64,000 nt of DNA from JAYWDA01 sp043747555 (GCA_043747555.1 JAYTOY010000025.1:1-64000); one strand, 5' to 3'; shown: positions 34,307 through 43,560, counted from the stretch's first letter. Notes: generated from the letters alone by a model not told the origin. Numbers and translations: made by a program.

Positions 34307-35299
34307 TCACCCTACCTCGATCTGTGATAAGATTTCTTTGATAATATCATCGGTCTTTATATTTTCAGCCTCGGCTTCGTAGGTCAGAATCAAACGATGA
34401 CGAAGAACGTGGTAAATAATGGCCTTCACATCTTCGACGGTGACATATCCGCGCCCCCGTAAAAAGGCATGCGCTTTGGCGGCGCGAAGAAGACTTAATG
34501 TCGCTCGCGGCGAGCCTCCGACTTGAATCAAATTAGCAACACGGCTTAAGCCATATTCCGATGGCTTTCGTGTCGCCATGACGATTTCAACAATGTAATT
34601 TTTTACTTTTTTATCAACGTAGATCTGATCAGCCCGTTCGGCGGCTCGTAAAAGTTCTTCTTTTGAAATGACGGACTGAATCTGTGGTCGTTGATTTTTT
34701 CCCATGCGCTCTAAGATTTCCATCTCTTCGCCCTTGGTTGGATAATCAACGTTGATCTTAAACATAAAGCGATCCATCTGCGCTTCTGGTAAAGGATAAG
34801 TTCCTTCTTGCTCTAAAGGATTCTGTGTGGCCAGAACTAAGAATGGCACCTCTAATTTGTAAGTGTGCTCGCTGATCGTGACTTGTTTTTCAGCCATGGC
34901 TTCCAAAAGCGCACTTTGCACTTTAGCGGGAGCCCGATTGATTTCATCGGCTAAGACAATGTTTGTAAAAATGGGTCCTTTTTTCGGTGCAAACTCGCCG
35001 CTTTTAGGATTGAAAATCATAGTTCCTATCAAATCCGTCGGCAGTAAATCAGGCGTAAATTGCACGCGCTGAAAATCTAAAGAAATGGATTGCGACACTG
35101 AGGCAATCGTTAACGTTTTAGCCAAGCCGGGGACACCTTCTAGCAAGATATGGCCACCGGTGAGGAGACCCATCATAATTCCCTCAACCATTTCTTTTTG
35201 ACCGACAACGACTTTGCCGATTTCAGTCATCATTCGTTCAACAAATTGACTTTCTTTTTGAATGGCCGCATTCAGCGCCAAAATGTCTATTTCAGACAC
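34307..35299 (-). CDS. moxR: MoxR family AAA+ ATPase
   Basis: This is a 330-residue ATPase. The start is a GTG (35299) with GGGAGG five bases upstream. Walker A is in GHILLEGVPGLAKT, Walker B in IVLADEINRAPAKVQSALLE, sensor 1 in VLATQNPLEQEGTYPLPEA and sensor 2 in GGSPRATLSLLRAAKA, as in MoxR/RavA-type AAA+ proteins. The enzyme forms hexamers and acts as a chaperone for VWA-domain proteins. It is the first gene of seven. A 127-base divergent spacer separates it from the M48-like gene and should carry both promoters. Confidence 0.95.
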   Translation of the reverse strand: MSEIDILALNAAIQKESQFVERMMTEIGKVVVGQKEMVEGIMMGLLTGGHILLEGVPGLAKTLTIASVSQSISLDFQRVQFTPDLLPTDLIGTMIFNPKSGEFAPKKGPIFTNIVLADEINRAPAKVQSALLEAMAEKQVTISEHTYKLEVPFLVLATQNPLEQEGTYPLPEAQMDRFMFKINVDYPTKGEEMEILERMGKNQRPQIQSVISKEELLRAAERADQIYVDKKVKNYIVEIVMATRKPSEYGLSRVANLIQVGGSPRATLSLLRAAKAHAFLRGRGYVTVEDVKAIIYHVLRHRLILTYEAEAENIKTDDIIKEILSQIEVG

Positions 35300-35426
35300 A
35301 TAATCCTCCCTGATTTTATTTCCTCTCTATTTCATAGTTTTCTGTGGAAATTCGCAAGTTTAGACTTTCTCTGCCACGCCCTGCCACCGCTTGCTAAAGG
35401 ACCCCAATCTAGGAGACAACTTTACT

Positions 35427-36260
35427 ATGGTTTCTAACTCTACAAAAGTCTGGGTTTTCATTATTGCCATTTGCCTTTTCTTTTTGGTCCTTGGCTTCCG
35501 ACTGGGCGATCGCGTCGGATTACTTGCAGGTCTTATTTGTGCGATTATTTTAAACTTATTAATCTTTTTTTACGGCGAGGCCCACATTTTAAGTTTATTA
35601 AAAGTGCGCCTGTCTGAAGGCCAAGATCCTTGGGGTCTGCAACCCTTAATTAAGGATTATGCTTTTCGCTTGGGATTAAAACGTCAGCCGCGACTTTACA
35701 TTTTAGAAGCCAGCGCTGCTGTTGCCTTTTGTATTGGAATTGCATGGAGGCAGCCATGCATCTGCATCAGTGAAGGTTTACTGAAGCGCTTCACTGAAAA
35801 AGATTTACGCGCCGTTATCGCCTATCAAGTTGGTCATATTCGGCGCATGGAAACTTTCGGGTTTGGTGTGACCAGCATATTAGCAAACACTTTGGTGGGC
35901 CTTGGACAACTTTTAGATCAAGTTTGGCCGCCTAATTTTTTCTTAAATAAAAAGCAAATGCCTTTTCTGACATTATTATCTCCTTTGGGGTGGTTAATTA
36001 TTCGATTGGTTGTTCGCACAAAAACTTATTATGAAAATGATACCTTAGCGGCAGAGCTTGTTGGCGATCGCCGCAATCTTGCCGAAGTCCTTTGGCGCAT
36101 GGAGGGGTTGGCGCAAACTCAACCTTTACTGATTCCACCGTGCACCAGTCATTTGTTTATGGTTAATCCGGAGGGCTTTGAACAGAAAAATTTATTTTTA
36201 AAGTTTCACCCCTCCATGGAATCAAGATTACTAAAACTGGTGGGTTACTACCCTATTTAA
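35427..36260 (+). CDS. M48 (HtpX-like) membrane protein without the HExxH motif
   Basis: This is a 277-residue protein with two N-terminal membrane helices (about 8-27 and 32-48), as in HtpX. GLQPLIKDYAFRLGL and ISEGLLKRFTEKDLRAVIAY align with HtpX/M48 peptidases. The zinc motif HExxH is replaced by YQVGH at 133-137: both the first His and the catalytic Glu are lost. The third ligand region reads YENDTLAAELVGD rather than the usual FxADxxG pattern. The reading frame is otherwise intact and the reading is unambiguous, so this looks like a proteolytically dead homologue kept for another role. AGGAGA lies ten bases before the ATG. Confidence 0.8.
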   Translation: MVSNSTKVWVFIIAICLFFLVLGFRLGDRVGLLAGLICAIILNLLIFFYGEAHILSLLKVRLSEGQDPWGLQPLIKDYAFRLGLKRQPRLYILEASAAVAFCIGIAWRQPCICISEGLLKRFTEKDLRAVIAYQVGHIRRMETFGFGVTSILANTLVGLGQLLDQVWPPNFFLNKKQMPFLTLLSPLGWLIIRLVVRTKTYYENDTLAAELVGDRRNLAEVLWRMEGLAQTQPLLIPPCTSHLFMVNPEGFEQKNLFLKFHPSMESRLLKLVGYYPI

Positions 36261-36281
36261 AGAATTTTTAAGGAGAAGATG

Positions 36282-36536
36282 ATGACGGAACAAAAAATGG
36301 AAGCTTCTTTTTCGATGTTAGTCATGTCGATCGCATCGAGTGCGGCGATGTCGATGGGGATTGCGCCTCATCCCGAAACCGGCCAAACGTCAAAAGATAA
36401 ACCAATGGCCAAATTTAATATCGACCTGCTTGTCGTGATGCAAGAAAAGACAAAAAATAATCTGGACGAAGAAGAAAAAAAATTCCTCGATTCGCTGGTC
36501 ACTGATTTGCAAACAAAATATCTTCAAATGAATTAA
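36282..36536 (+). CDS. DUF1844 family small protein
   Basis: This is an 84-residue protein. Of two adjacent ATGs the second (36282) has AGGAG six bases upstream. The DUF1844 pattern is visible: FSMLVMSIASSAAMSMGI, a Pro-rich turn with PETG, then NIDLLVVMQEKTKNNLDEEE and a C-terminal TDLQTKYL helix. The family is widespread in deltaproteobacteria and related groups and has no known function. It lies 12 bases upstream of degP, suggesting a shared operon with the protease. Confidence 0.88.
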   Translation: MTEQKMEASFSMLVMSIASSAAMSMGIAPHPETGQTSKDKPMAKFNIDLLVVMQEKTKNNLDEEEKKFLDSLVTDLQTKYLQMN

Positions 36537-36548
36537 AGCGGAGGTCTT

Positions 36549-37970
36549 ATGAAAAACCAGTCCCTATTAATTTTTTTAGCTGTGCTCAATTTCAGTGTTT
36601 TCTCATCCGCTGAAACATTACCAAAAAATCCTCCGGTCATGAAACTCAGTGATCCCTTGCCTGCAAACCTATTTGTCGAGCTGGCGCGCGTGATCAATCC
36701 AGCGGTCGTCAATATTTCAACAACGGCCAGCCTTCAGCAGATGCGTGATCCTTGGCTGGATATGCTGGAACAATTTTATGGTCAAAGAAGACCTCTTCCC
36801 CGATCCAACAAACCGCAACAGTTAGCTCTTGGCACTGGTTTTATTATTCATGAAAACGGGCTGATCGTAACCAATGCCCATGTTGTTCGTGGCGCAACAG
36901 GCATCACTGTTCAGCTTTCAGAAAAATCAGATAAAATTTATGAAGCTAAGCTGATCGGGGCGGATGATCGCAGTGATATTGCTTTGATTAAAATTAAACC
37001 TGATGGAAAATTACCCGTCGCCGTTCTTGGAAGCAGTAAAGATTTAAAAGTCGGTGAATGGGTGGCCGCCTTTGGAAATCCATTTGGTCATGGCCATTCA
37101 ATGACAAAAGGAATTGTTTCTTCGATCGGCCGCGCCATCGAAGAAATAAACAAATTTCCGTTGATACAAACAGATGCTTCGATCAATCCCGGAAATTCGG
37201 GCGGACCTTTAGTTGACAGCAACGGCCTTGTCATTGGTGTCAATTCAGCCATCGATGCCCGAGCGCAAGGCATCGGCTTTGCCATTCCCATTGATGAGGT
37301 CAAAAAAATAATACCTGACTTGGAATCACGCGGCTCAATCCGAAAGGGCTATCTTGGTGTTGCTCTCGGCGATATGGACCCAGGGGCCTCGGAAACCTAT
37401 GATATCACGGGCTCAGTTATTGTTAAGGTGGGCCCCGGCTCACCGGCCGCCAAGGCAAAGATCAGACCTTACGATATCGTCACTGAATTTAATGGTCGTA
37501 AAATTAAAAACTCAACCGAACTCCAGGATGCTGTTTCAGATGCACCTATTGGCAAGAAAGTTTCAATGAAGATCGTTCGCCAAGAGGGCAATCGCTTTAA
37601 AACTAAAGATATCGAAATCGTTATCGGCGAGCCTTCGAAAGAGCAGTCTTTAAATACCACCACTTCGCCTGTAAAAACCAAAGGCCAAAAAGTTCCGTAC
37701 GGCTTAGGATTTACTGTTTCAGATTTAAATGTGGAACTCCGAGATTTATTAGGACTGCCAGAAGATGTAAATAAGCCTGTGGTTGTCGAAGTTGAAGCTG
37801 GAAGCATCGCTAGTTTAGCAGGCGTTGCACCCGGCGATGTGATTTTAGATGTCAATAAAACGGCGATTGCGACAGCCAGTGATGTTCTAAAGACTTTAAA
37901 AAAAGGCGATAACTCTGTTCGCTTGGCCCGAGGAAATCGTATGATTTACATTATATTAAATGCTAAATAA
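36549..37970 (+). CDS. degP: DegP/HtrA (Do-type) periplasmic serine protease
   Basis: This is a 473-residue protein with a signal peptide (MKNQSLLIFLAVLNFSVFSSA) and GGAGG before the ATG. The trypsin-fold catalytic triad is His111 (NAHVV), Asp143 (RSDIALI) and Ser217 (INPGNSGGP). Two PDZ domains follow, the first from about 265 (KGYLGVALGD...SPAAKAKIRPYDIVT) and the second near 385-465 (VVEVEAGSIASLAGVAPGDV). This is the standard Do protease/chaperone architecture. It would degrade or refold damaged envelope proteins. Its 3' end overlaps the MFS gene by 11 bases. Confidence 0.96.
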   Translation: MKNQSLLIFLAVLNFSVFSSAETLPKNPPVMKLSDPLPANLFVELARVINPAVVNISTTASLQQMRDPWLDMLEQFYGQRRPLPRSNKPQQLALGTGFIIHENGLIVTNAHVVRGATGITVQLSEKSDKIYEAKLIGADDRSDIALIKIKPDGKLPVAVLGSSKDLKVGEWVAAFGNPFGHGHSMTKGIVSSIGRAIEEINKFPLIQTDASINPGNSGGPLVDSNGLVIGVNSAIDARAQGIGFAIPIDEVKKIIPDLESRGSIRKGYLGVALGDMDPGASETYDITGSVIVKVGPGSPAAKAKIRPYDIVTEFNGRKIKNSTELQDAVSDAPIGKKVSMKIVRQEGNRFKTKDIEIVIGEPSKEQSLNTTTSPVKTKGQKVPYGLGFTVSDLNVELRDLLGLPEDVNKPVVVEVEAGSIASLAGVAPGDVILDVNKTAIATASDVLKTLKKGDNSVRLARGNRMIYIILNAK

Positions 37971-39192
37971 TTCAGAAGCCCATTCAGATCGAAAAATTTA
38001 TCTGGCTGTCGCCGTTGCCGCTTTAGGTTACTTCGTAGATATTTATGATCTTCTTTTATTTAGTATTGTTCGAGTCTCTAGTTTAAAAAGTTTAGGAGTT
38101 CCAGAAACCCAGCTTTTGGATCAAGGAGTCTTACTGATCAACTGCCAGATGGCGGGGCTGCTTTTAGGCGGCGTTCTTTGGGGAGTTTTGGGAGATAAAA
38201 AAGGCCGCCTGTCTGTTTTATTTGGTTCCATTTTTTTATACAGTATCGCAAATCTTTTGAATGGTTGGGTGCAATCTGTTGATCAATATGCAGCTCTTCG
38301 ATTTGTTGCAGGTATTGGCCTTGCCGGCGAACTTGGAGCCGGAATTACTCTAGTGAGTGAATTGATGCCTAGAAATACCCGAGGGTACGGCACCACAATT
38401 GTTGCGTCCTTTGGACTTTTAGGCGCTGTCGCTGCCGCCTTTATCGGTGACTCATTTGATTGGCGAGTCGCCTATTTTATTGGAGGCGGCATGGGATTAT
38501 GTTTGCTGGCCCTGCGAGTGGGTCTCAGCGAATCCGTCCTGTTTTCTAAATTAAAAGAAACGAAACTTAAAACCGGCCAGTTTTTTTCCCTGTTTCAATC
38601 TAAAAATATCGTAAAATATTTAAGTGTTATTTTTATTGGTGTTCCGATTTGGTTTACGATTGGAATTCTGATCACCTTTTCGCCCGAATTTGGTCGGGCT
38701 TTTCAAATGGCTGAAATTCCGTCGGCCAGCAAAGCTGTGATGTATTCTTATATGGCGTTGTCGCTGGGAGATTTAGCCAGCGGGCTGATCAGTCAGTATT
38801 TTAAAAATCGCAAAAAAGTTGTTCTTGGATTTTTAATATTATTGTCGCTTGTAATTCTCTTTTACTTTTTATTTGCAGGATCGTCGCTGACAACTTATTA
38901 CACTTTGTGTGGACTTTTAGGCTTTGCTTCAGGCTATTGGGCTTTATTTATGACAATAGCATCTGAGCAGTTTGGAACAAATATTCGCGCCACTGTCACA
39001 ACCAGTGCACCTAATTTTGTCCGCGGCAGCGTGATCCCACTGACTTTGACATTTCAGTTTTTAAAACCGGTGATAGGATTACAGCAAAGTGCTATGGTGG
39101 TTGGGGGACTTTGCCTCGCCTTAGCATTGCTGGCCCTTTCCTGCTTAAAGGAAACCTTTGCTCGTGATCTGAATTTTCACGAAGAGGATTAG
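37960..39192 (+). CDS. MFS transporter
   Basis: This is a 410-residue integral membrane protein with about twelve hydrophobic helices. The loop 2-3 motif GVLGDKKGRLSVLFGS and the helix-4 region RFVAGIGLAGELGAGITLV, followed by SELMPRNTRGYGT, resemble the metabolite:H+ symporter branch (ProP/ShiA/KgtP-like). Substrate unknown. The start lies inside the last codons of degP without its own ribosome binding site, so it probably depends on degP translation. No metabolic neighbours reveal the substrate. Confidence 0.86.
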   Translation: MLNNSEAHSDRKIYLAVAVAALGYFVDIYDLLLFSIVRVSSLKSLGVPETQLLDQGVLLINCQMAGLLLGGVLWGVLGDKKGRLSVLFGSIFLYSIANLLNGWVQSVDQYAALRFVAGIGLAGELGAGITLVSELMPRNTRGYGTTIVASFGLLGAVAAAFIGDSFDWRVAYFIGGGMGLCLLALRVGLSESVLFSKLKETKLKTGQFFSLFQSKNIVKYLSVIFIGVPIWFTIGILITFSPEFGRAFQMAEIPSASKAVMYSYMALSLGDLASGLISQYFKNRKKVVLGFLILLSLVILFYFLFAGSSLTTYYTLCGLLGFASGYWALFMTIASEQFGTNIRATVTTSAPNFVRGSVIPLTLTFQFLKPVIGLQQSAMVVGGLCLALALLALSCLKETFARDLNFHEED

Positions 39193-39445
39193 CAACTGCC
39201 CCACTTAAGTGTGCTTACAAACGCAAGCGCGAGGAATTTCGTCAAGATCTAGGACTTGCTCAAAGTTGTCTTCGCAATTCATTATTAGGTTACACGCCCG
39301 TCACAACTTAAAATAAATTAAATAGAATTATGTTGAATAGACAACAAGCGCTATGCGATTCCTCCAATGAGAAATATTCTTTTGCATTTGAAGGGTTGCG
39401 AAAATGGAGTCTTTTGTGAAACCATAGGATATGGGAGAAATCGAA

Positions 39446-40873
39446 ATGAAAAATGCAACCAAGAAATTGAAACATTTGTGTGCTATTTTCGTAACACTTG
39501 GATTTTTTTCCTGCGCTGACGATTCTCCCACTCGCTCTTCTTGCTTACCAAGTGATGCGATCATTTCATCTTCACAAAGTTTAAATTCATTTGAAGGCTC
39601 AGCGAATCAAAAGACCTTGAACCTCTTATTAAAGATGCCCGATCTTAAAACTCAGCTTCCCCAGTTTCAAGAAGCGTTGGCCGCAGCTCAAGCCTTAACG
39701 CCTAACCTTGAGCCCTTTCGCATTTCCCAAGTCAGTCACGATATCCTATCCATTAAACTTTCAATTCAGTCACCAGCCCGAGCTGTTATTGAATCATTTA
39801 TTCAGCAACGAAAAATCTTGTATGCAGAGCCTGATTATCAAACTTTTTCGACAGAGGTTGGCGCCGCTACAAATATTGAGGATTCTGTAGATAATACCAA
39901 TGACTTAAAATCTTCATCGACCTCAGACGTTGCCACTCAAGGTAAGGACTTTATTGTTGCGATCATCGATAGTGGCGTTGACTACACTCATAAGGATCTT
40001 GCGCCGTTGATGTGGCACAACCCCGGTGAAATTAAAAATAACGGGATTGATGACGATCACAATGGTTATATAGATGACAATGATGGATACGATTTCACGA
40101 ATAATGATAATAACCCGATGGCTGATGATACAAAATCTTATCACGGAACTCATGTCGCAGGGATTGTAAAAGCGGCCGCGCAACTGGGACATGCTGGAAT
40201 TAATTTAAAATTAATGGCCCTAAAATATTTAGATTCTACGTCCAGCGGTTGGACAGGGAACGCCATTAAAGCCATCGACTATGCCATTAAAAATGGTGCC
40301 GTTGTGATCAATGGCAGCTGGGGTTCTAATAGTTATTCGAAAGCATTATCAGAAGCGATCGAGCGCGCCCGAAAAGCCCATGTTCTTTTTGTCACTGCTG
40401 CCGGCAATGGTGATTCGGCAGGGAATGGAATTAATATTGATCGCAATGCTTTTTATCCGGCGGCTTATACCCATGATAATATTATTAGCGTTGCAGCCGC
40501 AGGATCAGGAGATTTTTTAACTCGCTTTTCTAATTATGGACGAATTGGTGTCGATCTTGCGGCACCAGGTTTAAATATTCGCTCGACTCGAAATGGAAAC
40601 ACCTATGCTGTGCTCAGTGGAACTTCTATGGCATCACCTTATGTCGCCGGTGTGGCCGCCATGCTTTGGAGTGCAAGACCCGATTTAAGCTACAGAGAAA
40701 TTCGTTATCTTATTTTTAAAAGTGTGGAATCAGCTCAAATTTTATGGGGAAAAATTGCGACCTCTGGTCGGATAGATCCCATTCGAGCTTTAAATATTGC
40801 CAGCACTTATCAACATAATCCGAATGATATTGCTACCCCTGAGTTTATGGATTCGTCGGCGTGCCCTCTGTAG
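39446..40873 (+). CDS. Subtilisin-like (S8) serine protease lipoprotein
   Basis: This is a 475-residue protein. The ATG at 39446 follows GGGAGA, and the lipobox GFFSC gives Cys23. A propeptide of about 125 residues resembling an I9 inhibitor domain precedes the catalytic domain. The triad is Asp175 (AIIDSGVDY), His236 (YHGTHVAGI) and Ser394 (SGTSMASPYVAGV). An Asn/Asp-rich loop at 190-225 (DDDHNGYIDDNDGYDF) is typical of calcium-binding subtilases. It is likely a surface or secreted protease. Its 3' end overlaps by 29 bases the convergent transglutaminase-like gene. Confidence 0.93.
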   Translation: MKNATKKLKHLCAIFVTLGFFSCADDSPTRSSCLPSDAIISSSQSLNSFEGSANQKTLNLLLKMPDLKTQLPQFQEALAAAQALTPNLEPFRISQVSHDILSIKLSIQSPARAVIESFIQQRKILYAEPDYQTFSTEVGAATNIEDSVDNTNDLKSSSTSDVATQGKDFIVAIIDSGVDYTHKDLAPLMWHNPGEIKNNGIDDDHNGYIDDNDGYDFTNNDNNPMADDTKSYHGTHVAGIVKAAAQLGHAGINLKLMALKYLDSTSSGWTGNAIKAIDYAIKNGAVVINGSWGSNSYSKALSEAIERARKAHVLFVTAAGNGDSAGNGINIDRNAFYPAAYTHDNIISVAAAGSGDFLTRFSNYGRIGVDLAAPGLNIRSTRNGNTYAVLSGTSMASPYVAGVAAMLWSARPDLSYREIRYLIFKSVESAQILWGKIATSGRIDPIRALNIASTYQHNPNDIATPEFMDSSACPL

Positions 40874-42410
40874 GAGGGTTGGTCGGCTCGTAGGGAACCT
40901 CTCCCGGCGTCGAATGTGGTGCCGCTTCAATGATTCTTTTAATCACAGAATACATTGGTGATCCTGCCGCAGAAGCTTGCTGCGCGAGCGGTCGCCATGA
41001 TGTTGGAATAGGGCCACTTACGTTCCACTCTTCGCTGTGGATAGCGCTTTCTCCGCGGGCCATGGCCTGCCCGCCAATTTCATAGGTCCACATAAAATCA
41101 GGATGCGAATTCATATACCATTCGCCTCCAATAACGTTTTTATTTGCACTTAACTCTAGGTCATACATAAACCTAAGTGTTTTCGTTGGGGGTTTATTGC
41201 TGATACCATGACTGGGATTAACCTCAATGATAAACGTGACATCAGTCACAATACCAACAACATATTTTGCTTCGCTGGAACGATAGCTGCGAAATTTATC
41301 GATCGTGAATTGCTCGATAGGAATCACGGCCTGATTTAAACGTCCTGCCGGATGCAAGCTTTGCGGATTAAAGTAGGTCATCTTATAAGATGTGATGGGA
41401 TGATTCCAAACCTCGGCGTCATAGGTTGCATCCATGATAAAGCTCCGTTTGTGAATGCCCAATTGATTTGTCAGTGTCAGAAAAAAAGTGGCCGGATTAT
41501 TATCTAAGCAACCGGGGTCAAGAACTCGTCCGTAAGGATCTCGCTCAGGCTTCAACGTTTTACAAGCGGTGCCTGAAAATCTGGTGGGTGGCGAAGAGTT
41601 CGCCCATAATAATGACTGCAATGCCTTCACATCACTCTGATAAAAAGTGATTGGCATTCCATTCGCTGCCTGTAAAGTGACCGGAGCATTGATGACTGGC
41701 TGTAACATATGCGCAGCGCCAGCCCAGCCATGACAAATACCCATCCAGGTTTCTACAAATCCAACTCTATTTAGGTAATTTTGCCCTTGCTTCCACGAAT
41801 AATTTGTCATTGTCATGGATTGATCACCCACCAGAAAATCATATTTTTCTGAAGGCGATAAGTTATTAATTTCACTTTGATTGCCCACGGCTACAACGGA
41901 TGATGCGGGATTAGATAGGATATAATTATAATTTTCCTGCCAAATTTTCGAATCGGGGAAACCAGGGTCTGCATAGCGATGGCCAAGAAGTCCCTTATAG
42001 ATCGGCCAGTAAGAATCAGTCCATGGCAACTCGGTTAAGCTGGCGTAAATTAAGCCTTGCCGGTCCAAATCATCAATCTGACTGTCGACCGTTTTATTTT
42101 CCACAAGGTTTGTCGCTTGATCGTTGTCACCCATCTTTGATAAAGCAACCATTTGCTGGGGCGATTTTGCCATGATCTGTTGTCGTAGTGAATTTCGCTC
42201 TGCCCGCATCGCACTGACATCTATATAATTTATTGATCCTCTGCTTTTTAATTTTCCAGCAATCACCTCGGGCGCCACCTGATCCATCGCCTTGGATGGA
42301 TTTGAGTGAAAGTTAATTAAAGATCTTTGGATTTCATTATTAGACTGACTACGGCCGACAGAGCTTGAACAAATCACTATTAATAGACTCAAAAAGTTTA
42401 CGAACTTCAC
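40845..42410 (-). CDS. Transglutaminase-elicitor-like exported protein
   Basis: This is a protein of about 521 residues. The GTG at 42410 gives a clean signal peptide (KFVNFLSLLIVICSSSVGRS) with GGGG upstream; ATGs at 42422 and 42467 are alternatives. The core resembles the Phytophthora GP42 transglutaminase elicitor family: LPWTDSYWPIYKG, SPSEKYDFLVGD, MGICHGWAGAAH with candidate nucleophile Cys226, SDVKALQSLLWA, DATYDAEVWNHPI with a candidate His, and GGEWYMNSHPDFMW. These enzymes crosslink Gln and Lys side chains. The C-terminal tail is Pro/Thr-rich. The family call is from remembered motifs and no alignment was run. Confidence 0.78.
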   Translation of the reverse strand: MKFVNFLSLLIVICSSSVGRSQSNNEIQRSLINFHSNPSKAMDQVAPEVIAGKLKSRGSINYIDVSAMRAERNSLRQQIMAKSPQQMVALSKMGDNDQATNLVENKTVDSQIDDLDRQGLIYASLTELPWTDSYWPIYKGLLGHRYADPGFPDSKIWQENYNYILSNPASSVVAVGNQSEINNLSPSEKYDFLVGDQSMTMTNYSWKQGQNYLNRVGFVETWMGICHGWAGAAHMLQPVINAPVTLQAANGMPITFYQSDVKALQSLLWANSSPPTRFSGTACKTLKPERDPYGRVLDPGCLDNNPATFFLTLTNQLGIHKRSFIMDATYDAEVWNHPITSYKMTYFNPQSLHPAGRLNQAVIPIEQFTIDKFRSYRSSEAKYVVGIVTDVTFIIEVNPSHGISNKPPTKTLRFMYDLELSANKNVIGGEWYMNSHPDFMWTYEIGGQAMARGESAIHSEEWNVSGPIPTSWRPLAQQASAAGSPMYSVIKRIIEAAPHSTPGEVPYEPTNPPTEGTPTNP

Positions 42411-42704
42411 AGATCCCCCCATGGATTCTTTTATTAATCTCATAAGCATAAGCAAATCTTCGGCCATTTAAAGAAAACATAGAGCGCACCAACGTTCATC
42501 CATTTTGGATTTATGGGACTTTATTTTTGGGGCAGCTTACCTCATTATTGCTTAACGCCACACTTTAAAAACCTAAGACCTAGATAAATTTGAAATAAGG
42601 TGGTTCCAAAGTTGGTCCGCCGATTGCTCTTCCAGTCGCTGCAACTTTAAAAATTAGCCAAAGTTCTTGGTTAAACTATAACAACCCTTTTAAGGAGGAA
42701 TTCA

Positions 42705-43499
42705 ATGTTTACTAAATCTGCATTCAAAGTCGGCGTTGCCGCACTTGCATCTGTCGGCTTTATGGCCTGTTCACAAAATGGCTCATCAAATAATGGTGAT
42801 CAACCTGCTACAGCAGCCACGGCAACAACTTCTGGAGACTACACACCAGGTATTGCTGCTCATAATTCAAAAGTTATTGGCACTTCTGAAACACCGGTTG
42901 GCACTGCAACTAGCAAAGAAGAAATCTATGCTATGTATCCTGAATTGCAAAAGTATGCTTCTGAATTGCTTTCAGTGGATCATGTTATTGAAACAAACAC
43001 TGGTGATTTAGAGTTATACTCTGGCGCAAACTTACTGATCGTTCTTGGTCATACAGCAAACGGTGTAGAGGTTATTCATGCGGCGTCTGGTTTCCGTGCT
43101 GAAAAGATCACTCACACAATGGGTTCTGCAGATCAATCTCAAATGCCTAGCACTTTAAGCTTTGATTTGAAATCTTGCACAGCTGGAAAAGAAGTTGAAC
43201 AAGATCAAGGCCAAGACAAGGGTCAAGTAGCTCCAGCTCCTGAAAAAGATCAAGAGCAAGGTCAAGATAAGGGTCAAGATAAGGGCCAAGTTGCTCCAAC
43301 TCCTGAAACTTGCGAAATGATCAACGTGACATTAAGCCTTTCTGAAGCACAAGAAAAGCAAGAGCAAGGTCAAGACAAGGGTCAAGATAAAGGCCAAGTA
43401 GCTCCGGCTCCTGAAAAAGATCAAGAGCAAGGTCAAGATAAAGGACAAGCAGCTCCAGCTCCTGAAAAAGATCAAGAACAAGGAAAAGGCAAAGCGTAA
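42705..43499 (+). CDS. Lipoprotein with Gln/Asp/Lys/Gly repeat inserts
   Basis: This is a 264-residue lipoprotein (AAGGAGG upstream; lipobox GFMAC, Cys22). Residues 30-165 form a non-repetitive domain. Then two strands, STLSFDLKSCTAGK and CEMINVTLSLSEAQ, each carrying a Cys, are separated and followed by hydrophilic repeats of the type GQDKGQVAPAPEKDQEQ (about residues 168-205 and 223-264). The repeats are nearly identical at DNA level, so the region may vary in length. No family is recognised. A strong terminator follows. The first half may be a periplasmic binding domain, but I cannot name it. Confidence 0.8.
   Translation: MFTKSAFKVGVAALASVGFMACSQNGSSNNGDQPATAATATTSGDYTPGIAAHNSKVIGTSETPVGTATSKEEIYAMYPELQKYASELLSVDHVIETNTGDLELYSGANLLIVLGHTANGVEVIHAASGFRAEKITHTMGSADQSQMPSTLSFDLKSCTAGKEVEQDQGQDKGQVAPAPEKDQEQGQDKGQDKGQVAPTPETCEMINVTLSLSEAQEKQEQGQDKGQDKGQVAPAPEKDQEQGQDKGQAAPAPEKDQEQGKGKA
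43200..43496 (+). repeat. Imperfect tandem repeats coding for GQDKG/VAPAPEKDQEQ units
   Basis: Units such as CAAGGTCAAGATAAGGG and GTAGCTCCAGCTCCTGAAAA recur four or more times with few changes, broken once at about 43313-43363 by unique sequence coding for CEMINVTLSLSEAQ. Unit length is a multiple of three, so expansion or loss keeps frame. Confidence 0.85.
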
Positions 43500-43528
43500 A
43501 CAATTAATTCGAATTTTTTTTCAAATCA

Positions 43529-43560
43529 GAGAGTGAACTTAAACCTTCACTCTCTTTTTC
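43529..43560 (+). terminator. Rho-independent terminator
   Basis: GAGAGTGAA (43529-43537) and TTCACTCTC (43546-43554) form nine pairs with an eight-base loop, followed by five T. It separates the repeat lipoprotein from the next gene, whose ribosome binding site begins right after. Confidence 0.9.

Noticed and set aside
39192..39311. Short plus-strand frame coding for KRKREEFRQDLGLAQ, reminiscent of an XRE-type helix
   Set aside because: It has no start codon and is only about 40 codons long; the resemblance is too weak to call a pseudogene.
43200..43496. Regular repeats considered as a CRISPR array or other non-coding array
   Set aside because: The repeats keep the reading frame of a lipoprotein, have no unique spacers of constant length, and no cas genes are near.
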